From the NCBI GenBank assembly GCA_945873105.1, contig CAMCBW010000009.1, positions 62,001-126,000 of the forward strand: a stretch of 64,000 nucleotides of DNA. The letters run 5' to 3'. The translations under genes were made by a program, and so were the position numbers. Positions 1 through 8,760 of this stretch are shown one piece after another. The DNA comes from Tangfeifania diversioriginum. GTDB taxonomy: Bacteria; Bacteroidota; Bacteroidia; Bacteroidales; Prolixibacteraceae. The first letter of the stretch is position 1; the number at the start of each line of letters is the position of its first letter. The notes beneath the pieces were generated by a model that had not been told where the DNA came from, searched no databases, and saw only the letters and a program-made list of their open reading frames with translations.

Positions 1-946
1 TTACCACGCCATTGGCATATTTGAAGGTCATGTATTCGGTGCCATCCCCGATAGGAGAGGCTTCCACCGGACCATTCTTGTCCATGCCCAAACCCCATTG
101 GGCGATGTCGAACATGTGAGCGCCCCAGTCGGTAGTAAAACCTCCACCCATCTCGGTATACCAACGCCAGGCACCCCAGATTTTTTCATCCTCGACTGGT
201 TCCAGTTTGATAGGGGGATCCAGCTCGTGGTTGTAGTGAATGTTGGCAGTGAGTGAACCCAGCCAGAGATCCCAGTTCAGATCTTCAGGAACGGTTTCTA
301 CCGGAAGGTCGTAAGGTTTTGGAGGAGCACCTACATAGGCATTCACCTTTTCGATGGTTCCGATGGCACCCGTTTGTACCAGGTTGATGGCATTCTGGAA
401 GTTGGGATCAGACCTTTGCTGACTGCCAATTCCAAGGATGCGATTGTTCTCACGAACGCATTTGACAAGCTCCTGACCCTCCTTGATGGTAAAGGTCATG
501 GGTTTCTCCAGGTAGACCTCCTTGCCCGCCTTCAAGGCAGCAATGGCGATCCTGGCGTGTGAATGGTCGGGTACGGCAATGACTACTGCATTGATGGAAG
601 GGATCTTCAGCAGATCCTCGAACTTTTCGAAGGTCTCGATTTTAACCTTTTTGCCGCTCTTGGCATAGAAATCAGTCACGCGTTTCTCAAATCTTTTGCG
701 TTTGATGCCATAAACATCGCATCCTGCAACGACTTCAACACCCGGTATCTGCATAAATCCGTTCAGCAGAAACATGGCCTGCCTGCCCATTCCGATAAAA
801 CCCAGGCGAACATCTGCTGGTGGAGTTGAAGGTTTTGTTTCACAGCTTGTTACAAGGCCTGGCAAGATTGCCATTCCTGCTGCACCCATCACCGAAGTAC
901 CAAAAAAGGAACGCCGGCTTAAATTTTTCTTTTGATTTTCTGACAT
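1..946 (-). CDS. Gfo/Idh/MocA family oxidoreductase, Tat lipoprotein (3' end outside window)
   Basis: About 315 N-terminal residues are visible; the stop lies beyond the left edge. The N-terminus carries a twin-arginine motif (NLSRRSFFG, R11-R12), a hydrophobic stretch and a lipobox-like VTSC (C35), which suggests Tat export and lipid anchoring. A Rossmann nucleotide-binding motif (RLGFIGMGRQ, about residues 47-56) and the EKPMT motif (E147-K148-P149) are typical of NAD(P)-dependent sugar or inositol dehydrogenases and glycosidases of this family. The substrate cannot be read from the sequence. Exported Gfo/Idh/MocA proteins are common in polysaccharide-degrading Bacteroidota, and a GH29 fucosidase lies 11 kb away. 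The start at 946 is the only ATG ahead of the Tat motif. Confidence 0.9.
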   Translation of the reverse strand, partial: MSENQKKNLSRRSFFGTSVMGAAGMAILPGLVTSCETKPSTPPADVRLGFIGMGRQAMFLLNGFMQIPGVEVVAGCDVYGIKRKRFEKRVTDFYAKSGKKVKIETFEKFEDLLKIPSINAVVIAVPDHSHARIAIAALKAGKEVYLEKPMTFTIKEGQELVKCVRENNRILGIGSQQRSDPNFQNAINLVQTGAIGTIEKVNAYVGAPPKPYDLPVETVPEDLNWDLWLGSLTANIHYNHELDPPIKLEPVEDEKIWGAWRWYTEMGGGFTTDWGAHMFDIAQWGLGMDKNGPVEASPIGDGTEYMTFKYANGVV

Positions 947-1136
947 TGTTTGAGAGATTGATTAGAATTTTTGTTTAAAAATAACCTTTTTTATGCAACT
1001 AAACTCCAAATAAACCGTTCAAACTAAAGATATCACATGATTTAGAAACATTTTACGAGCCGAAATAAACTGGTCATTTGTGTGTAAATAGATAGTAAAC
1101 ATGGCCAGTTTGCAAAAAATCAATTAAAAAACTACA
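947..1136. other. Divergent intergenic region
   Basis: A 190-bp AT-rich spacer lies between the divergent oxidoreductase and acyl-CoA dehydrogenase genes, so it must hold both promoters. I could not pick out a convincing TTTG/TAnnTTTG pair on either strand. Confidence 0.4.
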
Positions 1137-2657
1137 ATGGGTATTAACGATTCATCCAACCAAGCGATTCCATTTGACATTTTTCTGGAAGATTTCCGAC
1201 TCAGGAGCAGGCATGCTTACCGGGTAAGGGCCGATATTGATCAGTTGAGCACCAACCGGGGCATGCCGCCTTTTGTGATGCGCGAGGTCATGTCGGGCAA
1301 TCCGTTGTCGGTAAATATTCCGGAAGAGTTTGGAGGGCGCGGAGGTAAAGTGGAAGAGATTCTGGCGCTGCTCTCCGCAGCATCCTACGAGTCTTTGGCA
1401 CTATCGCTCACCCTTGGGATTAATTCGGCGCTTTTTCTCCAGCCATTGGCCAAATATGGTACCGCCGAGACCAAGGCCATGGTGTTTGACCGGTTCATGA
1501 AGGCCCAAAATATGGGTGGATTGATGATTACCGAACCGGGTCATGGCAGTGATGCACTCAACATGCAGACCTCTTTTACCTCCTCCGGAGAATCCTACAA
1601 CATCCAGGGTACCAAACACTGGGCCGGATTGACGGGTTGGGCAGATTTCTGGCTGCTTACTGCCCGCGAACAGATGAAAAACGGAGATTTGAAACGGGAC
1701 ATCGATTTCTTCCTCTGCGATGTCAACCAGCAGGGCCAGCAAATTGTGGTCGAAGAGTTTTTCGACAACCTCGGCCTCTATCAAATCCCTTACGGCAGGA
1801 ACAAAATTGATGTGGAAGTACCATTGATGTACCGTTTGCAACCACACTCCACCGGGATTAAGCTGCTTTTGGATCTCCTGCACCGCAGCAGACTCCAGTT
1901 TCCGGGGATGGCACTTGGGTTTATTCAGCGCATGCTGGATGAAGCTTTGGCCCACACCAGGGACCGTTCGGTTTCCGGTAAGAATCTGGTCTCCTACGAC
2001 CAGGTGCAGTACCGACTCACAGAATTGCAATCTTCTTACACCATCGCCTCAGCCATGTGTGCAAGCAGCAGTGAAAAGGCAGGAATTGAGAACGACCTTT
2101 CTTCCAGTGGGGTAGAGGCCAATGCGGTGAAGAGTTATGTGACAGATCTGATGCAGAATGCGGCACAATCACTGGTTCAATTGGTTGGGGCAAAGGCATA
2201 CCGGTTGAGTCACATCGGCGGAAGAGGGATCACGGACAGCCGGCCATTCCAGATATTTGAAGGTTCGAACGACATGCTCTACTCCCAGATTTCGGACGCC
2301 GTGGTCAAGCAGATGAAGCAAGCGAAAGAATCCAACCTCTATCAATTCCTGAGTTCCAATGATCTGACCGGCAAGGCGACCGGATTTATGAAGGAGTTGC
2401 TCGATTTCGACCTGAACTTTGAACTGCCCCAGCGCAAGATGGTTGAATTGGGACAAGCCCTATCCAGAATAATCTCCATGGAGAAGGTGCTGGACCTGGG
2501 TGAAAAGGGATTTCGCAAGGATTTAATCGAGAACAGTCTACTCTCTTTGAGAAAGGAGATTTCTGCCCTGGTAGGTCAGTTTAATTTCAACGAGCAGGCT
2601 AAATTGATTGAAGATTACCAGGTAAATAGTACCTGGTACAAACTGGCCAATCGATAG
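1137..2657 (+). CDS. Acyl-CoA dehydrogenase family protein
   Basis: 506 residues. FAD-dependent alpha,beta-dehydrogenation of an acyl-CoA is the family reaction. The FAD/substrate motif MITEPGHGSDALN (about residues 125-137) and the C-terminal FEGSNDML block are present. E375 sits where the catalytic base of medium-chain acyl-CoA dehydrogenases lies. The protein is about 100 residues longer than a classical MCAD, with an extra alpha-helical C-terminus of about 110 residues, as in several bacterial long ACADs. It is monocistronic and divergent from the oxidoreductase. The downstream gene is convergent, so no pathway context is available. Chain-length specificity cannot be inferred. Confidence 0.92.
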   Translation: MGINDSSNQAIPFDIFLEDFRLRSRHAYRVRADIDQLSTNRGMPPFVMREVMSGNPLSVNIPEEFGGRGGKVEEILALLSAASYESLALSLTLGINSALFLQPLAKYGTAETKAMVFDRFMKAQNMGGLMITEPGHGSDALNMQTSFTSSGESYNIQGTKHWAGLTGWADFWLLTAREQMKNGDLKRDIDFFLCDVNQQGQQIVVEEFFDNLGLYQIPYGRNKIDVEVPLMYRLQPHSTGIKLLLDLLHRSRLQFPGMALGFIQRMLDEALAHTRDRSVSGKNLVSYDQVQYRLTELQSSYTIASAMCASSSEKAGIENDLSSSGVEANAVKSYVTDLMQNAAQSLVQLVGAKAYRLSHIGGRGITDSRPFQIFEGSNDMLYSQISDAVVKQMKQAKESNLYQFLSSNDLTGKATGFMKELLDFDLNFELPQRKMVELGQALSRIISMEKVLDLGEKGFRKDLIENSLLSLRKEISALVGQFNFNEQAKLIEDYQVNSTWYKLANR

Positions 2658-2727
2658 TAACCAGGATGCAATTGGGGCCTTGTAATTATCCTCCATTCAA
2701 GGGTAGCTCTTTCAAGCAATGCAATTG

Positions 2728-3897
2728 TTATTTGTATTGATTGGGATCTTTGTGGAAAGTATAAGCCAGGGTCCACTCAAAATAGTCGGCACTGCCACCG
2801 TGTGCTTTGATGGTAATTCCAAGGTTGAGATGTTCTGCCATTCTGAATCTCAGTCCAACCCGCTCGTAGTAGGCTGTTTTTTCCCCGTTTTCTTCGTTGC
2901 GGTGCAAATAATAGGCCAGTCCGATGGGAACCGAGATCACCCGTGTTATGACCCATTCCCATGAGCCAACGACAGCATAGGAAAATGATTTGGAAAAGTT
3001 TGACTGGCTGGATGGATTCCGCTGGTTGGCAGCTGCCGAATAGAAGAAATCCATCCCCACACCAACCCTGTATTTGTAATTGATCTGTCGCAGGTAGTTG
3101 ACGCCAACCGTCATCTTGAAGTAGTTTGGATCGTTGTGGACATAATTTTTGCTGCCGAGTCCCAACATCACGTTGTACTGGTTGTGCCGGATGAATGGAT
3201 CCAACGGGTGTACCGGTTTATTTTGCACCTGTTCCACAAATTTGTACCTGACGCCTATGCCCAACGGAAATAGATTGATACCGTAATTGGGTTGTTTAAA
3301 GGAACCATTCGAAAAGTGCTTGTATCCCATTGAAGCGTAAGCCACCAGTTTGGGTGAAATGTTGTAATTGATCGCATAAGCCAGATTCACATAGCAATTG
3401 CGGTAAGAGCCAATGAAGACATTGATAGGATTTTCAATTTCATCGTAGGGGTTGAATTTATAGGAAAGTCCGAATGCACCCGTATAGGAGCTGGTCCATC
3501 TTTTTGACTCCATAAAATGGATGGGCAATATGAAAAAGAGGAAGAGGGCATTCGGCTTGCCGATTTCTGAATTGTGAAAGGTCGAGCTATACCAGCCAAC
3601 TCCAATGGTGGGAAACCTGTAAACATTGTTGTAGGTATCTTCAATGTTGTTCTTGGACCAGCCATAACGCACATCCACCCCGTTGTAGTAGGAACTGTTG
3701 ACCAGTTTATCGCTAAATTCGGTGCTGTTACCCAGCATGGCCCCGTGTTCCGTTGAAATATGCAAGGAAGAGTAATACTTTTTGATCTTTGGACGGAAGT
3801 TGATTTGATCCTGTGCAGACAGTTCATTGCCCAGGAGGGCAATGGTGCAAAACAACAACAAGTGGCAGGCCGATTGTTTGAATCGATTTAACTTCAT
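2728..3897 (-). CDS. Acyloxyacyl hydrolase, PagL-type lipid A 3-O-deacylase
   Basis: 389 residues with an N-terminal signal peptide ending near the LSAQD site (about residue 29). The C-terminal part is rich in alternating aromatic/hydrophobic beta strands, as expected for an outer membrane beta-barrel. The signature GYKHFSNGSFKQPNYGIN contains H194 and S196 in the H-x-S-N arrangement of PagL, whose catalytic residues are His, Ser and Glu. The enzyme would remove the 3-O acyl chain of lipid A in the outer membrane. It is longer than Pseudomonas PagL (about 170 residues); the extra N-terminal and C-terminal barrel-like parts are usual in Bacteroidota homologues. It is convergent with the acyl-CoA dehydrogenase and has its own promoter at 3948-3977. 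Confidence 0.8.
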   Translation of the reverse strand: MKLNRFKQSACHLLLFCTIALLGNELSAQDQINFRPKIKKYYSSLHISTEHGAMLGNSTEFSDKLVNSSYYNGVDVRYGWSKNNIEDTYNNVYRFPTIGVGWYSSTFHNSEIGKPNALFLFFILPIHFMESKRWTSSYTGAFGLSYKFNPYDEIENPINVFIGSYRNCYVNLAYAINYNISPKLVAYASMGYKHFSNGSFKQPNYGINLFPLGIGVRYKFVEQVQNKPVHPLDPFIRHNQYNVMLGLGSKNYVHNDPNYFKMTVGVNYLRQINYKYRVGVGMDFFYSAAANQRNPSSQSNFSKSFSYAVVGSWEWVITRVISVPIGLAYYLHRNEENGEKTAYYERVGLRFRMAEHLNLGITIKAHGGSADYFEWTLAYTFHKDPNQYK

Positions 3898-3947
3898 ACG
3901 TTTATAATGGTATCTTAGGGAACGGGATTATTTAGATTAGTGAATTA

Positions 3948-3977
3948 CAAATATAATTTTGAACCAAAACCTACAAA
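3948..3977 (-). promoter_or_regulatory. Bacteroidota-type promoter of the lipid A deacylase gene
   Basis: On the minus strand TTTG (3977-3974), an 18-nt spacer and TATATTTG (3955-3948) match the Bacteroidota sigma-A consensus TTTG-N18/19-TAnnTTTG. The gene starts about 50 nt downstream at 3897. Confidence 0.6.
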
Positions 3978-4061
3978 CAGGGATCTGTACTTTTTGGATA
4001 AAATGTTTATCTTGCCGGCCAAAATGCAGGCAAGATGCCTGTGTTAAATGTGCAACAACCT

Positions 4062-4709
4062 ATGAGAATTGTTTTTTCTGTCCTTTTGCTTGGAACGCTC
4101 TTTGTTACCTCCTGCAAACCTTCCCTGAACATCACCAGCTCCTATGTAAACAGGGAGATTACTCCCAAAGCCTCTTATGAGTCCATATTTGTGGTAGCGA
4201 TGACTCCCGATAGGAAAGTCAAGGTAAATACCGAAAACCGGATGGAAAAATTGCTCAATTCCCGTGGCAAGAAGGTGGTAAAGAGCTACGAACTTTTCCC
4301 GCAGAAAGAGGGCGAAGCTGCACGTCTTTCGGTAGAACAGAATACCGGAGATGTAAAAAAGGCCGGCTGTGATGCAGTCCTGACCATTGCCGTCGTAGAT
4401 GTTGCAGCCAATGAAAGCTACAATCCGGGTACGGCTTATCTTCCCTCAGGAGCTTACGGCACTTATGGGGTATATGGCAGTTATTGGGGGTATTACAGTT
4501 ACCGTGCCCCATTGGTGAGCACTCCGGGATTCTATTCCGCCGATAAAACCTACTACATGGAGACCAATTTTTACGATTTAACTTCGGACAAGCTGTTGTG
4601 GTCGATCAAATCAACGACCTACAGCCCGGCTAGTTTCGAGATCTGGTTCCAGGACTATTCGGGAACTATCTTGTCTCAACTGAAGAAAGAGGGACTTATC
4701 AGGAAATAG
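4062..4709 (+). CDS. Lipoprotein, DUF4136-like
   Basis: 215 residues from the ATG at 4062. This start is preferred over 4035 because it places a lipoprotein signal (MRIVFSVLLLGTLFVTSC) at the N-terminus with lipobox VTSC, C18. The mature protein has a helical and beta domain with a Gly/Tyr-rich central loop (about residues 127-150) and a conserved end (LLWSIKSTTYSP...LKKEGLI). The neighbouring convergent gene encodes a paralogue with the same order: YTPGTVY or YNPGTAY, a G/Y-rich loop, DKLLW or NKLIW, and a final L-x-x-x-GLI. The role is unknown; DUF4136-like lipoproteins are periplasmic or outer-membrane anchored. Confidence 0.75.
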   Translation: MRIVFSVLLLGTLFVTSCKPSLNITSSYVNREITPKASYESIFVVAMTPDRKVKVNTENRMEKLLNSRGKKVVKSYELFPQKEGEAARLSVEQNTGDVKKAGCDAVLTIAVVDVAANESYNPGTAYLPSGAYGTYGVYGSYWGYYSYRAPLVSTPGFYSADKTYYMETNFYDLTSDKLLWSIKSTTYSPASFEIWFQDYSGTILSQLKKEGLIRK

Positions 4710-4728
4710 CCACCATCGTTTAGAGCGA

Positions 4729-5340
4729 CTATTTTGCCGGTTGACTGATCAGCCCTTTGGCTGCGAGGTCAGCTCTGATGGCAGCCATCACTTCATCAAT
4801 CGTCTTTTCTACTTTCGATGGATTGAGCGAGGAGGTTGTTCCTGCCCAAATCAACTTGTTGTCAATGAGGGAAAAGATACTCGTCTCGATCAGGTAGGTC
4901 ATGTCTTCTGAATAATGGCCGGGCGTAGTTTGTACTCCCCAATATCCACCCCGGTAACCCCGGTACCAACCACCTGCGTAAACGGTGCCAGGTGTGTAGG
5001 TAGTGCTTTTCTCTACCTCTTTCAGCTGCATGATGATCACGCCATCGAAACCATCTTCTTTAAGTTTTGCCGACAATTGTGGTTCTGATTCGTTTGGGGA
5101 GACAACCTTGTAGGAAGGAACACCAACCGTTGGCGCTTTGATTTGCTGGACAACATTGTCCTCTGCAATCCGCCTGGAGGATTCATCTTTTAATTTGGCC
5201 ACCACCAGCACCTTGTTAAAAGGCTTAATCGTTGCGGGGGTTACCGAGGGATCCAACCAGCTTTTTTCGAGTTTTGTTGCAGGTGTACAGGCTACCATGA
5301 ATGCAACTATGCCCATGGGCAAGAAATGTTTGAACTTCAT
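4729..5340 (-). CDS. Lipoprotein, DUF4136-like paralogue
   Basis: 203 residues. The signal peptide ends in lipobox VACT (C18). The mature part contains an early conserved strand (FNKVLVVAKL), a G/Y-rich segment (GGWYRGYRGGYWG) and an amphipathic C-terminal helix ending AAKGLISQPAK. It resembles the convergent neighbour at 4062-4709 along most of its length, so the pair probably arose by an inverted duplication. Only 19 bp separate the two stop codons. A good consensus promoter lies directly upstream (5381-5410). The function is not known. Confidence 0.75.
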   Translation of the reverse strand: MKFKHFLPMGIVAFMVACTPATKLEKSWLDPSVTPATIKPFNKVLVVAKLKDESSRRIAEDNVVQQIKAPTVGVPSYKVVSPNESEPQLSAKLKEDGFDGVIIMQLKEVEKSTTYTPGTVYAGGWYRGYRGGYWGVQTTPGHYSEDMTYLIETSIFSLIDNKLIWAGTTSSLNPSKVEKTIDEVMAAIRADLAAKGLISQPAK

Positions 5341-5380
5341 AACTTCTTAATTTTTGGAAATTTTTAGGTTTTACGAAAAC

Positions 5381-5410
5381 CAAAGATAGATGTTTTATAA
5401 AAAATTCAAA
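5381..5410 (-). promoter_or_regulatory. Bacteroidota-type promoter of the DUF4136-like lipoprotein gene
   Basis: Minus-strand TTTG (5410-5407), 18-nt spacer and TATCTTTG (5388-5381), the same architecture and spacing as at 3948-3977. Transcription would start near 5375, leaving a leader of about 35 nt before the ATG at 5340. Confidence 0.6.
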
Positions 5411-5424
5411 TAGAGCACTTTTTT

Positions 5425-5586
5425 TTAAGGCCTGTTTTTGGACGGCTCTCCTTTCGATGCTTCCCCATGCATCAAATATTTGCCAATGAGAAAGGCGATG
5501 ATGATGGCAACATACAGCTGTCCGGCTACGGAGATCAGGTAGGCAATCGTTTGTTTTTCAGGAATTTGTGGCGTCTTGCCCTTCAT
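5425..5586 (-). CDS. Small single-TM membrane protein
   Basis: 53 residues from the ATG at 5586 (MKGKTPQIPEKQ...). One membrane segment (about residues 14-35, AYLISVAGQLYVAIIIAFLI) is followed by a charged tail (HGEASKGEPSKNRP). The frame is open further upstream through the 21-nt repeat array, giving up to 130 residues, because the repeat unit is seven codons. I chose the internal ATG because the repeat-encoded part (heptads such as MVDVIRM/IAYLSRT) looks like translated non-coding repeat. It lies downstream of the TonB receptor gene on the same strand, so it may be co-transcribed. The function is unknown. Confidence 0.4.
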   Translation of the reverse strand: MKGKTPQIPEKQTIAYLISVAGQLYVAIIIAFLIGKYLMHGEASKGEPSKNRP

Positions 5587-5595
5587 GCAGCCCAT

Positions 5596-5847
5596 GTAAG
5601 CAATCGTCCGGCTCGCGTCAACCATCGTCCGGCACACGTAAGCAATCATCCGGATAGCGTCAACCATCATCCGGCACATGTAAGCAATCGTCCGGCTCGC
5701 GTCAATCATCATCCGGCTCAGGTAAGCATTCATCCGGATAACGTCAACCATCGTCCGGCTCAGGTAAGCAATCATCCGGATAACGTCAACCATCGTCCGG
5801 CTCACGTCAGCAATCATCTAGATAACGTCAACCATCATCCGGGTTGT
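5596..5847. repeat. 12 tandem copies of a 21-nt repeat (six 42-nt dimers)
   Basis: Twelve uninterrupted 21-nt units alternate between two forms, GTAAGCAATCRTCCGGATAAC and GTCAACCATCRTCCGGCTCAC (each 21 nt; R = A/G), so the true period is 42 nt. The core ATCRTCCGG is invariant except in the penultimate unit (ATCATCTAG). The array fills the space between the TonB receptor stop and the small membrane protein gene. Because 21 is divisible by three, all frames stay open through it, which explains the spurious reading frames on both strands. Confidence 0.9.
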
Positions 5848-5862
5848 GTCACATGACCTTCC

Positions 5863-8295
5863 TTAAAAAAGATTGCCAAATTTTACCCCGATATTGAGGG
5901 TTCTGGGGAGTGAGGGTCCGTAAACATAACCGGCATCCCTGTAAACTCCTTTGTCGTAGTCGTTTTGGGTCTGGTTGAAGAGGTTTTTGATGCCGGCATA
6001 AAATTGGATGGAGGTCTCTTCTGTAAAGTGGAGGTCATACGAGAAAAGTAGGTCAGCCACCAGGTATCCTGGCGATTTCTTCAGCGTCTCTCCCTCAATG
6101 ATATCCCCCCTGGCAATGGCATCCAAGGCTGCCTGCTTTTGCACCGGATCTGAAAAGTTGTCAGGATCGACGCCAAAATGCGGAACATACATCGGACCGG
6201 TGTAATTCAAAGCCACGGTGGTATTGAAATGGTGGGTAGGTTTCCAGATCAGGGTGGCATAGCCATACCGGTTGGGGGTACGCATAAAGTCCCTGGCAGT
6301 ACTTCCCGGTTCATCGCCCCAGGCCTGTGCCGTTTCATACCTGCTTTGCTGCAGGGTAAATCCCAGCTGTGTTTCGAATTTCTCCGAGAACATTGATTTC
6401 CACTCCAGGTTGATCCCTGAAACATAGGCGCCATCCTCCGCATTGACCCGCATGTAGGCAAAATTCCCCTGGTCGTCGAGCGGGTAAAACTCGTTGGTAA
6501 ACGGATCCCTCAACAGCGTGTAAAATCCTTCGATCAAGAGGTCATTGTAGGTACTTCCCAGGGTGAAGGTCGAATTCAGGGAGGCAGAATAGGCGTTGGA
6601 ATGCTCCTGGACCAGGTCATCCGAGTTGAAGGTCTGTACCCGGGTGGCATTCACCAGTTCGATGTGCAGATCTTCGTTGAAGACCTGCGGAGGCCGGTAG
6701 CCCTGGGCATAGCCCACCCTCAAGCGTAAATCGGGTTTGAGTTTGTACATCAGGCTGACCCTGGGAACCAAAACCCCGTGGCCCAAACTCGCTTCCGTGG
6801 TGTTCTCCCTGTCATTGATCCGGTAGAAATCGTACCTCAATCCAAGCGAAACGTTCAGTTTTTCCATTTTCCAGTCGTGCTGTACAAAGGTGCCCAGCGT
6901 ATTGACCGACTGGTTGATCAGGGTTGTGTTGTCCTTTCCGCCGGTACCTAGCTTGACATCGTGCAGGTAATCGTTGGTATTGTCGATGCCAAAAACCGTG
7001 GAGGAGGGCGCGAACAGGAATTTGTCGGTATTCAGTGTATATTGAGAACCGATGGAGGAGGTGAGGTTGTCGGTATTTCCGTAGGCATTCGGGTCTTTCT
7101 GCGCCCCATAGTAGGATTCCCTGTCCACTTTTTGTGCCGATGCATAGATGGTCAGCTTGTCAAATTTATTCCCCGTAAACAGATCGTAGGTCAGATTACC
7201 TCCGGTAATCAGATGGTCCAGCTGTTCGGCGACGTCCGCTTCATGCGGCAAGTAGGCCAGTCTGTTGCCTCCCCTGCGGTATTCATTGATCCGGTAACCA
7301 TCCAGCGAGATTTTGCTTTTCTGTCCTGGCTTGTGAAAAAGACTGAAGCCAAAGGTCGTATTCTCCATCTCCACCATTTCGCTGAATCCATCCCCATTGG
7401 CATCATAAGCCTCCCGGTTGCGCAGCATGGAGTAGATGGTTCCGCCGGTCTTGCGGTCGTCCGTGATGACGGAAGCGTTCATGTTCAATTGTCCATCCAT
7501 TGCCGGAGCTGAGCCTGAACCGCCATTGATGCCAATAGCCCCAAATCGTCCGTCAATGGCGAACGAATTTCTGGCAGGCTCTTTGGTGATGATGTTGACT
7601 GTCCCGGCGATGGCATTCCCCCCGAATAGGGCCGACCCCCCGCCTCTGACAACCTCCATCCGTTCCACCATGTTGGCAGGGATGAGTTCCAGTCCGTACA
7701 CACCAGCCAATCCACTGAATACAGAACGGCTGTTCATCAATATCTGGGTATAGGGTCCCGCCATTCCATTCATCCGGATCTGGGTAAAACCGCAATTCTG
7801 GCAGTTGGTCTCGGTTCTCAATCCGGGGGTGAAACTTAATCCTTCGGCAATATTGACTGATTGGGTCATGGCCATCATCTTGGGAGATAGTGAAGTAACA
7901 ATGACAGATGCTTCCGACCTGTTGGTCTGGTTACGGTCGGCGGTTACCACCACCCCCTCGATGTTGAAGACATCCTCCTCCACTTCAAACCGGACCTCTG
8001 TCGTCGAATTTTGTTTGACTGTTACACTTTTGGAGACAGGCTTGTAGCCCATTCCACTGACCCTGACCGTATGCGTACCAACCGGCAGGTTCACCAGTTG
8101 GTAATGGCCGGTGCCATCGGTGGTAGTGCCAATGGTAGTTCCATCAATCGACACATTGATAAATGGTACATGTTCGCCATTGCATTTGACATCGCCATTG
8201 ATATTGGCATCGGTCTTGGGTTTTTGTGCTAAAGCAGAGAATGTTAGTAGCGTAAAGAGTATTGTTGTCTGAAACTGCCTAATTCTTTGGAGCAT
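5863..8295 (-). CDS. TonB-dependent outer membrane receptor with carboxypeptidase-regulatory-like N-terminus
   Basis: 810 residues. A signal peptide (about 1-23, ending ALAQK) precedes a CarboxypepD_reg-like beta-sandwich (about 30-110), a plug domain (about 115-240, with VERMEVVRGGGSALFGGNAI) and a 22-strand-type beta-barrel to the C-terminus. The plug contains an unusual CQNCG pair of cysteines (about residues 161-165) just before the conserved QIRMNG. The receptor would import a scarce ligand (siderophore, haem, cobalamin or metal) using TonB energy. No SusD-like partner is adjacent, so a SusC role is unlikely. The ligand cannot be told from the sequence. Confidence 0.9.
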   Translation of the reverse strand: MLQRIRQFQTTILFTLLTFSALAQKPKTDANINGDVKCNGEHVPFINVSIDGTTIGTTTDGTGHYQLVNLPVGTHTVRVSGMGYKPVSKSVTVKQNSTTEVRFEVEEDVFNIEGVVVTADRNQTNRSEASVIVTSLSPKMMAMTQSVNIAEGLSFTPGLRTETNCQNCGFTQIRMNGMAGPYTQILMNSRSVFSGLAGVYGLELIPANMVERMEVVRGGGSALFGGNAIAGTVNIITKEPARNSFAIDGRFGAIGINGGSGSAPAMDGQLNMNASVITDDRKTGGTIYSMLRNREAYDANGDGFSEMVEMENTTFGFSLFHKPGQKSKISLDGYRINEYRRGGNRLAYLPHEADVAEQLDHLITGGNLTYDLFTGNKFDKLTIYASAQKVDRESYYGAQKDPNAYGNTDNLTSSIGSQYTLNTDKFLFAPSSTVFGIDNTNDYLHDVKLGTGGKDNTTLINQSVNTLGTFVQHDWKMEKLNVSLGLRYDFYRINDRENTTEASLGHGVLVPRVSLMYKLKPDLRLRVGYAQGYRPPQVFNEDLHIELVNATRVQTFNSDDLVQEHSNAYSASLNSTFTLGSTYNDLLIEGFYTLLRDPFTNEFYPLDDQGNFAYMRVNAEDGAYVSGINLEWKSMFSEKFETQLGFTLQQSRYETAQAWGDEPGSTARDFMRTPNRYGYATLIWKPTHHFNTTVALNYTGPMYVPHFGVDPDNFSDPVQKQAALDAIARGDIIEGETLKKSPGYLVADLLFSYDLHFTEETSIQFYAGIKNLFNQTQNDYDKGVYRDAGYVYGPSLPRTLNIGVKFGNLF

Positions 8296-8437
8296 AATGG
8301 TTGACTTTATTTGATCCCCCTGCGGGGCAGCGGGTGGTGAATACGAAGATTATTTAGATTAATTCTACGTATTAAGCTATCCTACTGTTCCATTTCAAAA
8401 TCAATAAATAGTTGGTCGGGATGCGCTACCTGACAGC

Positions 8438-8477
8438 AAAAAAGAGAGCGCAGAAATTACTTTCTACGCTCTCTTTG
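8438..8477 (-). terminator. Intrinsic terminator of tRNA-Pro
   Basis: On the minus strand AAAGAGAGCGTAGAAA and TTTCTGCGCTCTCTTT pair around a short loop, followed by a T-rich tract. It lies 4 nt past the tRNA 3' end. Confidence 0.75.
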
Positions 8478-8481
8478 TTCG

Positions 8482-8555
8482 TCGGGGTACCAGGATTCGA
8501 ACCTGGGACCCCCTGGTCCCAAACCAGGTGCGCTACCGGACTGCGCTACACCCCG
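8482..8555 (-). tRNA. tRNA-Pro(UGG)
   Basis: 74 nt including the discriminator A. Acceptor CGGGGTG/TACCCCG, D arm with AGCGCAG...GCGC, anticodon stem CCTGG/CCAGG around TTTGGGA (anticodon TGG), and T arm CCAGG-TTCGAAT-CCTGG are all intact. CCA is not encoded. Confidence 0.97.
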
Positions 8556-8760
8556 ATGACTTTTGTTAATGCAAGGATTTGGCTTCCTTCAAAAGTGTTG
8601 CAAAAGTAATCAGTTTTTGATAACCGGCAAATTTTTTTCGAAAAACTTCACCAAAATATTTACTGTAAGAATTTGATCTGTTTTGAAATTCCCTGAAGAG
8701 CCCGATCAGCAATTCCTTTTTTTTATATCTTCAACCGCATCAACCCGGATATACCAAACT

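Noticed and set aside
1401-2030. 209-codon minus-strand frame inside the acyl-CoA dehydrogenase gene
   Set aside because: Antisense shadow of a clear gene, without recognisable domains.
5596-5847. CRISPR array
   Set aside because: Units are contiguous with no unique spacers and no cas genes are present.
5467-5856. Open frames on both strands through the 21-nt array
   Set aside because: A repeat unit of seven codons keeps frames open; the encoded heptads look like translated repeat, not a protein.
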